From the NCBI GenBank assembly GCA_945865635.1, contig CAMBEP010000015.1, forward strand, positions 27,450-91,449: 64,000 nucleotides of DNA. The letters run 5' to 3'. The notes under the pieces are model-generated. The model was not told where the DNA came from, ran no database searches, and saw nothing but the letters and a program-made list of their open reading frames with translations. Shown here one piece after another: positions 25,149 to 34,417 of this stretch (positions are counted from its first letter, which is position 1; each line of letters starts with the position of its first letter). A program made the position numbers and the translations under genes. The DNA comes from Candidatus Kuenenia stuttgartensis (lineage in GTDB: Bacteria > Planctomycetota > Planctomycetia > Isosphaerales > Isosphaeraceae).

Positions 25149-25433
25149 ATGGAAATCCATGGCTTGAACGGCGCTGGTGGAACACAACCAATTTATCCCC
25201 GTTTGGCAGCATATTCTGTCGAGTCGGGCTCTTCAGTTGCTGTGAACGCACCGCGGGATCATGTCGAAATCAGTTCTTTGGGGCAGATGCTTGATGGGAT
25301 TCATCGGCTGCCTGACATCCGCCACGAGCGGGTTGAAGCGGTTCGCCGACAAATCGCTGAAGGTGTTTATGAAACTCCTGAAAAGCTTGAAATCGCTTTG
25401 GATCGGCTTCTGGACGAAATGTCCGGATTCTGA
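25149..25433 (+). CDS. FlgM-like anti-sigma factor
   Basis: A 94-residue protein. The C-terminal half matches the FlgM core: D-x-V-E-I-S near residue 38, then R-x-E-R-V-E-A-V-R-R-Q-I-A-E-G-x-Y (about 61-76) and a final helix EIALDRLLDEM. FlgM binds the flagellar sigma factor sigma-28 until the hook is complete. The N-terminal half is disordered-looking, as in FlgM. No other flagellar gene is in the window. Its long structured leader and its own terminator suggest a stand-alone regulated transcript. An AGGGGG ribosome-binding site precedes the ATG. Confidence 0.75.
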   Translation: MEIHGLNGAGGTQPIYPRLAAYSVESGSSVAVNAPRDHVEISSLGQMLDGIHRLPDIRHERVEAVRRQIAEGVYETPEKLEIALDRLLDEMSGF

Positions 25434-25489
25434 TCAGGTCAACCGACATGCACGGACTGTTGTCCTAGACCCATATGCTCCCTTATAAT

Positions 25490-25547
25490 CACCGGTAGCG
25501 ACATTTCAGCCAATTTAATGGCTTGAATGCCGCCCGGTGTTTTTTTT
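25490..25547 (+). terminator. Rho-independent terminator after the flgM-like gene
   Basis: A long, nearly complete stem: CACCGG pairs with CCGGTG, GCG with CGC, CATT with AATG, and AGCCA with TGGCT around an ATTTAA loop. Eight T follow. It separates the convergent flgM-like and membrane-protein genes. Confidence 0.9.
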
Positions 25548-25578
25548 CGCTTGACCAAAACTAGCGTGCCTATGAAAA

Positions 25579-27414
25579 TCACGATCCAGTCGCTTGGTCA
25601 ACCATCCTACGCTTCTTCCAGATATCAATTTCGCCAAACCTTGCAACCGGCTCATACTCCAAACGAATCACCTGCTCTATGACCGGATAGGCCATTTTGA
25701 GCGGCCGTGATTCGCCCCTGTCATTCCATATCACAATCGATGGAACCTGATTCCTCAGCGCATTCGCAAATTCCAGCTCCAGCTCAGGATGAACCCAGCG
25801 CAGCCATTGAAAGCCTTCGCCACAGGGCCAAAGCGTCAATCGTCCGGTCGGCCCATTGAATGTCGGAAATGGGTGAAGCCTAAGAAAATTCACAACCTGA
25901 ACATCAGGTGCCGTTTCTTCTCGAATATAGTTCAGAGCAGCCTGATAGTCATCCCATGAGTAACTATAATTCGTTATTTTGCGACTCTTTAATATGAGTG
26001 CACAGCCCGGTGGACTGGTTTTCAATGGTTCGCCTTTGAATAATGCCACAACCGACTCTCGCGACGAATCCCAGCTCAGCATAACAGGCAAGCCTGGAAA
26101 GTAATGCCAAAACCAAAATCCCACCAGAAATATCTTCACCACGGATAAAACGCCATGATATTTCTCTAAAATACCCCAAAAAACTCCTAGAGAAACACAA
26201 GCCACAATTTCCAGAGGAATTTCTGTGTAATTGTGCCTGACTGGACACAGCACCTTATAAAATAACATCGAGAGAAATAAGACGAACCAGGCAAGAACCA
26301 CCCGGAGCTTTTCTCTATCTTTCCTAACCATATAGATTGCGGCGATCAATCCACACAGAGCACTAAAAATAATATTCCTGTTGAGCTGATCAAACATAAT
26401 GACAAAAATCGGTTCCTGATCCGAAGGACGGTAATTGGAATGCATGATTTCTCCGATCAGCTCGTGGAAGAAATCATCCGCAATTCCATGAACCAAAAGC
26501 GGCGACCAAAGTAGTAGAGTGGAAACCAGCCCCGATATGATAAACTGCTTCATTGCGGCTTCCAATTTAACAAAATCTGATTTCTGATCCAAAGCCATGG
26601 CGAAAACAATCGCTGGTACAATAAGAATGGCATAAGGCCTGATAACCAGAGTTATTGCAACGGCCACACCTGCTAACAAATATTTATGACGGCTTCTGGT
26701 GATTTGCATGATTAGCAAAAGCCCGACTCCCGCTGCAATCAGATGCCAGTCCCGCTGCATGACTCTCGAATAGTCAAGGCTCATATAATAGCGTGCTATC
26801 AATAGGCAGCAAAGAAGGCCTGGATTGACGGAATCAAATTTTTCACGACTCCATCTTATCAAAAGAATCCCGAGCAGAATTAAAATGCTGGCGTCCAGCA
26901 GATTCGCAACCATTGGATTGTCCCAGCCAAATACTTTTCCAACTATCCACATGAAATAAATTGGACCTGGGAAGTTAAAATCAATGATATCCCTGTAAGG
27001 CTTGACCCCTACATCCCACGAATGGGCTGACAACGAGAAATGCTCAAGATCCATCCACCAAGGCCAGTAAAGATAATGTGGCAGCCAAAGACCAAGCCAG
27101 ACGATGATAACAGACGATAAAACCAAAGTAAAAGGCTCTTGAATTAGTTTTGATCCCAGTCTCTCAATCCGTTTCTGAACCGGGACAGGTATCAGATTCG
27201 TCTTGTAAACGATCTTCATGAACAATACAAAACTGAAGAGATCGATCAGATACAATGTTTGAAACAAGACTTCCAGATAGTAGGGCGACACATATGGCTT
27301 GATAAAGATATGGATCAGAATGTAAACTTGATGCAACCATATCCATAAAATGATGGATACAGCTAAAAAACAGGCCCAAACAAGAATGCTTTTTACAAGT
27401 TGCCAGATTGTCAT
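25579..27414 (-). CDS. Multi-span membrane protein, probable GT-C-type glycosyltransferase
   Basis: A 611-residue protein with about ten or more hydrophobic helices and a soluble C-terminal part (from roughly residue 480). The layout resembles ArnT/PMT-like GT-C enzymes that use polyprenyl-phosphate sugars. No clear catalytic Asp motif could be fixed by eye. The loop with DVGVKPYRDIIDFNFPGP is the kind of first-loop D-x-x-x-x-x-x-D/E pattern such enzymes have. It is the last gene of the five-gene glycan cassette. The frame opens at 27498, but that start lies inside the preceding gene. The ATG at 27414 leaves 19 nt. Confidence 0.7.
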   Translation of the reverse strand: MTIWQLVKSILVWACFLAVSIILWIWLHQVYILIHIFIKPYVSPYYLEVLFQTLYLIDLFSFVLFMKIVYKTNLIPVPVQKRIERLGSKLIQEPFTLVLSSVIIVWLGLWLPHYLYWPWWMDLEHFSLSAHSWDVGVKPYRDIIDFNFPGPIYFMWIVGKVFGWDNPMVANLLDASILILLGILLIRWSREKFDSVNPGLLCCLLIARYYMSLDYSRVMQRDWHLIAAGVGLLLIMQITRSRHKYLLAGVAVAITLVIRPYAILIVPAIVFAMALDQKSDFVKLEAAMKQFIISGLVSTLLLWSPLLVHGIADDFFHELIGEIMHSNYRPSDQEPIFVIMFDQLNRNIIFSALCGLIAAIYMVRKDREKLRVVLAWFVLFLSMLFYKVLCPVRHNYTEIPLEIVACVSLGVFWGILEKYHGVLSVVKIFLVGFWFWHYFPGLPVMLSWDSSRESVVALFKGEPLKTSPPGCALILKSRKITNYSYSWDDYQAALNYIREETAPDVQVVNFLRLHPFPTFNGPTGRLTLWPCGEGFQWLRWVHPELELEFANALRNQVPSIVIWNDRGESRPLKMAYPVIEQVIRLEYEPVARFGEIDIWKKRRMVDQATGS

Positions 27415-27433
27415 TAGAGCAACCGTCTCTCTT

Positions 27434-28258
27434 TCAGGAGGATCCCATTGTAGATTGCCCACTATGAAAAAAGGCTTTGTCGCAGGTCTGTAGCCCATCC
27501 AGTTTCCGGGCCATTACAAAAACGGATAAGCCAAACGGAAACCTCCATCCACGTCGCATAAGAACGTTTTCCATCATCAGAATTCTGGTAAAAATTGCAT
27601 TGATCCATCGAGGTGGCATACGGACATCAGAAGCTACTGGATTTGAGCGACTCCTTGCCATAATGGTTTTCATTTTAAGAATGAGCCTTGCCCCAGCGGC
27701 GAACGGAAACAGAAATGTGTTTCGATATCCGATAAACGAAATTTCAAAAGTTTTAGCTTTAAGGACCGACTCCATAAAACTTGCTGTAAATCGCGATTTA
27801 TTGTCAACAAATTCATCATGCCCTGACATCAGCCAAGAGTATGCAGGCAGATTCAGGATCAGCGAAGCATCGGGCTTCATCACTCGCGCCATCTCTTGCA
27901 CAGCCAATGGGATCTGTTCGTTTTCGAAGACACAAAGCACATCAAGCGATACCATTGCATTAAAAGTGCAGTCGGCGAATGGCAATCGCAACAGGTCCGC
28001 CTTTATAAGATATTCCAGGCCACTTGCCTCAAGAAACGGATAAGCTTCACTGGATGGCTCGAGCCCAATAAAGTGACCTTTGCTGGATTGATATTTCATC
28101 AGAAATCCACCCGTTCCACAGCCAGCATCAAGCATCAGTGGAAGATGCAATTCTACAGTCTGATCCAGCAGAAACCCAGATACCAGCGAGTGTAAGCCGG
28201 CATACCACCAATGATCACGTTCGCATCGGCTCATTACGCCGTATTCGGAAGGGTCCAT
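27434..28258 (-). CDS. Class I SAM-dependent methyltransferase
   Basis: A 274-residue methyltransferase of the Methyltransf_11/12 type. The N-terminal EYGVMSRCERDHWWY is the start usual for this group. SAM motif I is LMLDAGCGTGGFL (about 40-53), the acidic strand end IGLEPS follows, then LPFADCTFNAMVSLDVL (motif IV region). The C-terminus is hydrophobic and basic (membrane-proximal). The substrate is probably a sugar or lipid intermediate, from context. The start overlaps the aminotransferase end by 25 nt. A second ATG at 28234 shares a base with that stop (TAATG), but it would remove the conserved EYxxM. Confidence 0.85.
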   Translation of the reverse strand: MDPSEYGVMSRCERDHWWYAGLHSLVSGFLLDQTVELHLPLMLDAGCGTGGFLMKYQSSKGHFIGLEPSSEAYPFLEASGLEYLIKADLLRLPFADCTFNAMVSLDVLCVFENEQIPLAVQEMARVMKPDASLILNLPAYSWLMSGHDEFVDNKSRFTASFMESVLKAKTFEISFIGYRNTFLFPFAAGARLILKMKTIMARSRSNPVASDVRMPPRWINAIFTRILMMENVLMRRGWRFPFGLSVFVMARKLDGLQTCDKAFFHSGQSTMGSS

Positions 28259-29397
28259 CGCCGCCCCCTTACCAGTTGATCAATCGATTTACAGACACTA
28301 TCCACATCACTTTCTGACATTTCAGGATACAATGGTAATGATAGAATGGTACGGCAAGCCCATTGCGTGGCCTCGAGCTCATTGGCCTGAAGGCAAACAT
28401 TCCGGAAAGAATCCTGATGATGAATTGGTTTTGGGTAATGGATTGCAGTGCCAATACCAAGCTGCAACAAGTCTTCCCGGAATTGATTCCGGTTTTCGAC
28501 ATTCATTACATAAAGATGATAAACATGCCCCTCAAGATTTTCCTGACTCTCTCCCGGCACATTCAGGCCAAGATTTAAGAAAGCCTGATTATATTGAGAT
28601 GCAATCTCGCGGCGCCTCTGAGTCCAATGGTCAAGATATTTCAGCTTGACATTGAGCAAGGCTGCCTGAATTTCATCGAGCCGTGAATTGACTCCGACCA
28701 AATAATTGTCATAGCGATCCTTTTCACCATAATTGCGCAGCATCTTTAATTTGGCAACCGTCAACTGATTTTCCGCAACAATTACGCCAGCATCACCGCA
28801 GGCGCCGAGATTCTTGGTCGGGTAAAGGCTGAAGCAGCCAATGTCTCCCATGGTCCCGACCTTGATTCCATTCACTGTGGCACCATGAGCCTGCGAAGCA
28901 TCTTCCAGAATCGCCAATTGATATTCCCGTGCAATACTTTTAATGGAAATCATATCAGCCGCCCGACCGTATAAATGGATTGGAATTATTGCCCTGGCGG
29001 TACGGCGGGACTCAGAGTTTTTTAAATATTCTGAGAGACAGTTTGGGTCCATATTGAATGTTTCTGGGTCAATATCAATAAGCACAGGCCTTGCCTGAGC
29101 TGCAAGTATGGCACAAACCGTAGGAGCACTTACATTTGCAACAGTCAGAACATCGTCGCCTGGCCCAATTCCCAAGGCTTTTAATGCAAGAAAAATCGCA
29201 TCCGTTCCCGACGCGACCCCAACTGCATATTGGGAACCTACGAAAGCAGCAAAGTTTTTTTCAAAGGCATTTACTTCCTGGCCCATAATATATTGGCCGG
29301 ATCGCAGCACCCGCAGTGCTGCATTTTCAAGCTCGTCCTGAATGGATTGAAACTGAAGCGAAAGGTCCAGAAATGGAATCTGATGGAAAGGTTTCAC
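28234..29397 (-). CDS. DegT/DnrJ/EryC1/StrS-family aminotransferase
   Basis: A PLP-dependent sugar aminotransferase (387 aa), or possibly a dehydratase relative, acting on a nucleotide-linked keto sugar. Seen: IPFLDLSLQF at the start, GVASGTDAIFLALKALGIGPGD, LEDASQAHGA with D166, and the PLP lysine K195 in SLYPTKNLGACGDAG. All are family hallmarks. It lies between the SDR (4-nt overlap) and the methyltransferase (25-nt overlap), which suggests coupled translation. The SDR next door would supply the keto sugar. The actual amino sugar cannot be named. Confidence 0.92.
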   Translation of the reverse strand: MKPFHQIPFLDLSLQFQSIQDELENAALRVLRSGQYIMGQEVNAFEKNFAAFVGSQYAVGVASGTDAIFLALKALGIGPGDDVLTVANVSAPTVCAILAAQARPVLIDIDPETFNMDPNCLSEYLKNSESRRTARAIIPIHLYGRAADMISIKSIAREYQLAILEDASQAHGATVNGIKVGTMGDIGCFSLYPTKNLGACGDAGVIVAENQLTVAKLKMLRNYGEKDRYDNYLVGVNSRLDEIQAALLNVKLKYLDHWTQRRREIASQYNQAFLNLGLNVPGESQENLEGHVYHLYVMNVENRNQFREDLLQLGIGTAIHYPKPIHHQDSFRNVCLQANELEATQWACRTILSLPLYPEMSESDVDSVCKSIDQLVRGRRWTLPNTA

Positions 29398-30407
29398 CAG
29401 TAATGCTCCTTATGTTCCCTGTAAAACTCAATGGTCCGACTCATGCCGTCCGCCAGGCTCACCACTGGGGACCAGCCCACAATGCGTTTTATGCGTGAAA
29501 TGTCCGAGATAAAATCCCCAGGTTCCTGCGCGGCCCTCTCAGGTGTAAACGGGGCGTATTTCCATCGGCCAGCACCTGCAATGCGAGTGACCGTTTCTGC
29601 CAACTCTTTGAAATTACTCGCGGTATCATTGCCAACATTTAAAACCATTCCATAAGCTCTTTCCGTAGCCGCTGCTGCGATCATGGCACCCACTGCATCC
29701 TGAACGTAAAGAAAGTCTCTAATAATCGTGCCATCACCGAATACTGAAATCTCTGAATCGTCAATCGCCAACCTGATAAACCAGTTGGCAACCCCAAACC
29801 GGTTGTGTTTCATCTGGGCACGTTCGCCATAAATATTTGTAAGACGAAGTGTAATGGATCGCAATGAGTCATTGTCATTGTAAATCTGGAACAATTGTTG
29901 GGCTGAGGAACTGGATAGCTCGTAAATCCCTCTGGGGTGAAGCGGCTGATCCTCAGAAACCGGTAGTCTGATGGCCGCACCATATTCACCTCTTGTACCA
30001 CTGTAAACCAGCCTGACATCCGGATTGTATTTGCGACAGTTTTCCAATAAGGTTGCCGTCCCCTTGATGTTGATGTCGATATCCAGGAATGGGTTTCTCC
30101 GGCTTAGAACATGGTCATTCTGGCCAGCAAAATGAAATATGAAATCCTTTTCCTTAATCAGATATTTCAGTGTGCCTTCATCTCGCACATCGCTGAAATT
30201 GATTTTTATCTGATTCTTTACCTCGGAGATATTAAATATATTACCACCATGATCCTCAAGCATGGCATCCATAAGAGTGACCCGGGCACCTAAAGCGACA
30301 AGCCTGATGGCCAGATTTGAACCCAGAAACCCAAGCCCTCCTGTGATCAGAACATTTTTCTGATCAAACCATGCTCGGTATCCCTCATCTTCCGGATAGG
30401 AGTTCAT
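29394..30407 (-). CDS. NAD-dependent epimerase/dehydratase-family SDR, atypical active site
   Basis: An extended short-chain dehydrogenase (337 aa). The Rossmann motif is ITGGLGFLGSN (G23, G26, G29) with FHFAGQ and the substrate-side NIYGERAQ and DFLYVQDAV. Family members act as 4,6-dehydratases, epimerases or decarboxylases on nucleotide sugars. The Tyr of YxxxK is Y162, but the lysine position holds Ser166 (Y-E-L-S-S). The codon is AGT, read directly, so this is not a frame error. The enzyme may have altered chemistry. It is coupled to GT2 upstream and the aminotransferase downstream by 4-nt overlaps. Confidence 0.88.
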   Translation of the reverse strand: MNSYPEDEGYRAWFDQKNVLITGGLGFLGSNLAIRLVALGARVTLMDAMLEDHGGNIFNISEVKNQIKINFSDVRDEGTLKYLIKEKDFIFHFAGQNDHVLSRRNPFLDIDINIKGTATLLENCRKYNPDVRLVYSGTRGEYGAAIRLPVSEDQPLHPRGIYELSSSSAQQLFQIYNDNDSLRSITLRLTNIYGERAQMKHNRFGVANWFIRLAIDDSEISVFGDGTIIRDFLYVQDAVGAMIAAAATERAYGMVLNVGNDTASNFKELAETVTRIAGAGRWKYAPFTPERAAQEPGDFISDISRIKRIVGWSPVVSLADGMSRTIEFYREHKEHYW

Positions 30408-31327
30408 GAAAGTTCCTCCCGAATCGTGTATTGAGGTGTCCCATTGACTGTCAGAAAGAGCCGCCCAAGGTATTCACCAATAAGCCCAAGCATCACGAGC
30501 TGAACGCCAGAAAAGAGTACGACGACAACCACAAGAGATGCCCAGCCGACAGGGATTTCCGGATTTGAGATTCGCTCAATCACGACAGCACTGCCAAGCA
30601 ATGCGCCCAGCATGCTCATCACGAGCCCAACTACGGTGCTGATTCGCAGAGGGATCACCGAGAAATTCACAAAGACCCTAAGCCATAACGAGATCAGCTT
30701 TCTCAGTGTATAGTTCGAAAGCCCCGCAACTCGCCGATCATGGCGCACCTCGACCGTTCCTATGCGGGATGTCCGCTGCAGGATCAGCCCATCAATATAG
30801 GGGTAAGGCCCTTTGTATTTAAGAATCTCAATGACTAGCCAACGATCCATGCATTTGAAGCTGGAAAGATATAAATCGTGAGACTTCTTCAAGAGAACCG
30901 TTGCTACAAGATTATTCAGACGACTGCCCAAGTTGCGCCAGAGACGGTGATTTTTCTTCGAATATTGACTGTAGACCACATCGCATTGATGGCTTGAAGC
31001 GTGCCTGACCAGTTTCAGGACTTCTTCAGGAGGGTTCTGAAAATCATCGTCCATGATCACCGTATAGTCGCCAATCGATTTGGCCATGCCAGCCATGACG
31101 GCATTATGTTCGCCATAGTTTCGGGCCAATCGGATATAAACACATCGGCCTCTGAATCTCGTTTGTACCTCTCGACAGGCCCGATCGCTATCGTCCGGGC
31201 TGCCGTCATTCACTAGAACGACTTGGATGAGCGCATCGCCAAGCTCATGAAACAAGCGGTCCACGAGGGGCCCAATGGTGGTTTCGCCACGAAATACAGG
31301 TATGACGATACTGATCTTGCAATTCAT
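30404..31327 (-). CDS. Family 2 glycosyltransferase, DPM1/ArnC-like
   Basis: A 307-residue GT-A glycosyltransferase with two C-terminal membrane helices (about 230-290). Such enzymes transfer a sugar from a nucleotide donor to polyprenyl phosphate. Seen: ISIVIPVFRGE, VLVNDGSPDDS, and the metal-binding triad DDD at 93-95 in MDDDFQNPPEE. ArnC/GtrB-type enzymes read nearly identically here. It heads the cassette. The likely product is a lipid-linked sugar used by the membrane protein at its far end. Confidence 0.9.
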   Translation of the reverse strand: MNCKISIVIPVFRGETTIGPLVDRLFHELGDALIQVVLVNDGSPDDSDRACREVQTRFRGRCVYIRLARNYGEHNAVMAGMAKSIGDYTVIMDDDFQNPPEEVLKLVRHASSHQCDVVYSQYSKKNHRLWRNLGSRLNNLVATVLLKKSHDLYLSSFKCMDRWLVIEILKYKGPYPYIDGLILQRTSRIGTVEVRHDRRVAGLSNYTLRKLISLWLRVFVNFSVIPLRISTVVGLVMSMLGALLGSAVVIERISNPEIPVGWASLVVVVVLFSGVQLVMLGLIGEYLGRLFLTVNGTPQYTIREELS

Positions 31328-31335
31328 GGGGCTCC

Positions 31336-31354
31336 TGAGGACCGGTCATCCTCA
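31336..31354 (-). promoter_or_regulatory. Hairpin at the ribosome-binding site of the GT2 gene
   Basis: TGAGGA and TCCTCA form a six-base stem with a 7-nt loop. Its leader-side end overlaps the first base of the AGGAG ribosome-binding site of the GT2 gene, nine bases before the ATG. It could modulate translation of the whole coupled cassette; this is inference. Confidence 0.35.
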
Positions 31355-31468
31355 TTTTTTTGGCGACCCCTTTGCCAATCATCCAAACGAAGTCCCTCGA
31401 TTAGCCATACAGTGCTAAATCTGTGGAGATAGGTTCATTCGTATTGGGCAAGAGAAGGATCTACCTTA

Positions 31469-31497
31469 GTTTTAAGAAATCCCTTGGGTTTGATCAA
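31469..31497 (-). promoter_or_regulatory. Candidate promoter for the glycan cassette
   Basis: On the minus strand TTGATC (31497-31492) and TAAAAC (31474-31469) are separated by 17 nt. The match is moderate, and the region is AT-rich, which raises the chance of coincidence. Confidence 0.3.
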
Positions 31498-31601
31498 GTT
31501 TATTTTGCGATTTTTTCAAAAAAACGGGACAGTTTTTTTTCTTTGTCGCTTAATAAGAAATTACGACCAAGACTCCTTGTTAGATTTACAGAGTCACAGT
31601 C

Positions 31602-31644
31602 AAAAAAAACCCATTCCCTGATCCTCTAGGGATCAGAAAATGGG
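31602..31644 (-). terminator. Rho-independent terminator after clpC
   Basis: On the minus strand CCCATT pairs with AATGGG and CTGATCC with GGATCAG, followed by eight T. It lies 39 nt downstream of the clpC stop. Confidence 0.88.
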
Positions 31645-31682
31645 CTGATAGGATTTGACCTGTTAGAAAGTTCTTGAGACGA

Positions 31683-34235
31683 TTATTCCTGTTTCTCTTC
31701 GGCGGCAACCGGTTCCGAAACCAAGGCCAGTTCCGGAGCTTTTTCCGGGGCGTTTGTGGCTTCAAACTCAAGCTTGCGATCTTCACCAGTGCCAGAAAGT
31801 TCCACTTTGATCAGATCTTTGCCCACAAAACCACCCATGAGGATTTGTTCGGACATGGGGTCTTCAATCAGTTGCTCAATGGCGCGTCGCAGTGGCCGAG
31901 CCCCGTAAGTGGAGTCGCTGCCTTTTTCGACCACGAAAGCCTTGGCGGCGTCGGTCAGTTGCAGAGTCAGGCCACGTTCGTCCAGACGCTTGCGTACTTT
32001 CGAAAGCTCGATATCGACAATCTGGGCGTAATCTTCCTTGTTCAACTTGTGGAAGACAATCACGTCGTCAAGACGATTCAGGAATTCAGGACGGAAGTAC
32101 TTGTCAAGCTCATACTTGAGAGTAGATTTCATCTCTATGTACGAACTTGCCGCATCTTCCTCGACCTGAAAGCCAAGGCCCTTTTCGCGAGCAATCGCAT
32201 CGGCTCCAGCGTTGGTGGTCATGATCAGGATCACGTTCTTGAAGTTCACATGACGGCCAAACGAGTCCGTCAACCTGCCTTCTTCCATGATCTGGAGAAG
32301 CATGTTGTAAACTTCCGGGTGCGCCTTCTCAATTTCATCCAACAACACAACCGCATACGGCTTGCGGCGAATCTTCTCGGTCAGTTGCCCGCCTTCTTCA
32401 TAGCCGACATAGCCGGGCGGGGCGCCGATCAATCGACTGACGTTGTGCTTTTCCTGATACTCAGACATATCAATCTGGATCAGGGAATCGGCATCGCCGA
32501 ACATGAATTCAGCCAAGCTCTTTGCAAGCAATGTTTTACCAACGCCCGTCGGCCCCGCAAAAATGAACGTTCCAATCGGTCGCTTCGGATCTTTCAGGCC
32601 AGCCCGGCTGCGGCGAACAGCCTGGCTGATTCGCTTGATGGCTTCGCCCTGGCTGATCACCTTCTTGCGAAGCTCTTCTTCCATCTTCACCAATCGGGCC
32701 GATTCGACAGCCTCGATCCGAGTCAGTGGAATTCCGGTCATCTTTGAGACCACTTCAGAGATCACATCCTCATCGACCGTTCCATCGATTTCCTTGGATC
32801 GATCACGCCATTCCCTTGTGATCTGCTCTTTCTTCTTCTTGAGCTTGTCGGCCTGATCACGCAGGGCTGCGGCCCGCTCGAAGTCTTGGTTGGCGACAGA
32901 CTCTTCCTTGTCCTGATTGAGCCGCTCAATCTGATCGTCGATCTCTTTCAGGTCCGGCGGACGTGTCATGGCCTTGAGCCGCACGCGTGCACCGGCTTCG
33001 TCAATCACGTCAATCGCTTTGTCAGGAAAGCATCGGCCTGAGATATACCGGTCTGCCATCTCGACAGCGGCCACCAGTGCGGAATCCAGAATCCGGACAC
33101 GGTGGTGAGCCTCGTATCGATCGCGCAGGCCTTTCAGAATCGAAAGCGTTTCTGTCTTGCCTGGAGGCTCGACCAGAATGGTCTGGAAGCGGCGCTCAAG
33201 AGCACCGTCCTTTTCGATGTATTTACGGTATTCATCAAGAGTTGTCGCACCAATGCACTGCACTTCGCCACGAGCCAGGGCCGGCTTGAGGACATTTGAG
33301 GCATCAATGGCCCCCTCGGCCCCACCGGCACCCACCAAGGTGTGAAGCTCGTCGATGAAGAGGATCGTATTTTTGGCTCGTCGCACTTCATTCATCACGG
33401 CCTTGATACGCTCTTCAAACTGGCCGCGATACTTTGTGCCCGCCACCATCATGGCCAGGTCAAGTACCACAATCCGTTTGTCACGAAGAGTTTCTGGCAC
33501 GTTGCCTTCGACAATCAACTGCGCCATGCCTTCAACAATGGCGGTTTTACCCACTCCAGCCTCGCCCAGCAGGACCGGGTTGTTTTTCGTTCTTCGCGAG
33601 AGGATCTGAATCACTCGCTCGATCTCGTTGGCCCGACCGATCACTGGGTCGAGCTTCACTTGGCGAGCCAGTTCCGTGAGGTCGCGACCAAAGCTGTCGA
33701 GCGCTGGTGTCTTGCTTTTCGTGCTCTTGGCACTGGCGCGTTCGCTGCTGCCGCTCCCGCCGCTGCCACCTTCGCCCGAGCCAGATTCCATTCCGTGACC
33801 TAACAAGTTAAGTACCTCCTCTCGAACATCTTCCAGCTTCAGATTCAGGTTCATCAAAACCTGAGCCGCCACACCTTCCTGCTCTCGCAGAAGGCCAAGC
33901 AGCAAATGCTCTGTGCCAACATAATTATGGTTCAGATTACGCGCTTCTTCAAAAGCGTATTCCAGAACCTTCTTCGCCCGAGGTGTTTGCGGAAGTTTGC
34001 CCATCGAGACCATGTCTGGACCAGATTGGACAATCTTTTCGACCTCGACCCGGATTTTACGCAAGTCCACATCCAGATTCTTCAGGACATTGGACGCAAC
34101 ACCACTACCTTCCTTGACCAAACCGAGCAACAGGTGCTCGGTCCCAACATAATCGTGGTTGAACCGTTGCGCCTCCGAATTGGCCAGTTGCATCACCCGG
34201 CGGGCCCGGTCGGTGAACCGTTCGTACATATCCAC
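31683..34235 (-). CDS. clpC: ATP-dependent Clp protease ATP-binding subunit ClpC
   Basis: An 850-residue AAA+ unfoldase that feeds ClpP. Domains in order: two Clp_N repeats (about 5-65 and 80-145), a Gly/Ser-rich linker (149-165), AAA-1 with Walker A GEAGVGKT at 224-231, a UVR-type segment ([20 protein letters not shown]), AAA-2 with [20 protein letters not shown], and the ClpB_D2-small C-terminal domain. The UVR segment and length mark ClpC rather than ClpA or ClpB. The tail is enriched in Glu, Ala and Pro. It appears monocistronic with its own terminator. No CtsR operator was recognised upstream. Confidence 0.96.
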   Translation of the reverse strand: MDMYERFTDRARRVMQLANSEAQRFNHDYVGTEHLLLGLVKEGSGVASNVLKNLDVDLRKIRVEVEKIVQSGPDMVSMGKLPQTPRAKKVLEYAFEEARNLNHNYVGTEHLLLGLLREQEGVAAQVLMNLNLKLEDVREEVLNLLGHGMESGSGEGGSGGSGSSERASAKSTKSKTPALDSFGRDLTELARQVKLDPVIGRANEIERVIQILSRRTKNNPVLLGEAGVGKTAIVEGMAQLIVEGNVPETLRDKRIVVLDLAMMVAGTKYRGQFEERIKAVMNEVRRAKNTILFIDELHTLVGAGGAEGAIDASNVLKPALARGEVQCIGATTLDEYRKYIEKDGALERRFQTILVEPPGKTETLSILKGLRDRYEAHHRVRILDSALVAAVEMADRYISGRCFPDKAIDVIDEAGARVRLKAMTRPPDLKEIDDQIERLNQDKEESVANQDFERAAALRDQADKLKKKKEQITREWRDRSKEIDGTVDEDVISEVVSKMTGIPLTRIEAVESARLVKMEEELRKKVISQGEAIKRISQAVRRSRAGLKDPKRPIGTFIFAGPTGVGKTLLAKSLAEFMFGDADSLIQIDMSEYQEKHNVSRLIGAPPGYVGYEEGGQLTEKIRRKPYAVVLLDEIEKAHPEVYNMLLQIMEEGRLTDSFGRHVNFKNVILIMTTNAGADAIAREKGLGFQVEEDAASSYIEMKSTLKYELDKYFRPEFLNRLDDVIVFHKLNKEDYAQIVDIELSKVRKRLDERGLTLQLTDAAKAFVVEKGSDSTYGARPLRRAIEQLIEDPMSEQILMGGFVGKDLIKVELSGTGEDRKLEFEATNAPEKAPELALVSEPVAAEEKQE

Positions 34236-34417
34236 GATACCCTCTCAGTTAGAAATCGCGTTCAAGGTCATGAGGCCGTCAAAGTGCCTGATGAGTTCAG
34301 GATACTTCGTAATCCCCATACGTACTCTATTAAAGTAGAGAGGCGGACCATTTTTTTCCAGTCCACCAGCCTCAATCTCATCCATTTTTTTCTAAGAATC
34401 GCCTATTTTAAGCAGGA

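Larger units (their letters stand above)
31328..31682. other. AT-rich intergenic region between glycan cassette and clpC
   Basis: Holds the cassette's leader and a possible promoter, plus the clpC terminator. The middle (31440-31600) is A/T-rich with poly-T and poly-A runs. No gene is supported. Confidence 0.5.

Noticed and set aside
31674..32747. 357-codon plus-strand open frame
   Set aside because: Shadow of clpC, whose minus frame has all AAA+ motifs.
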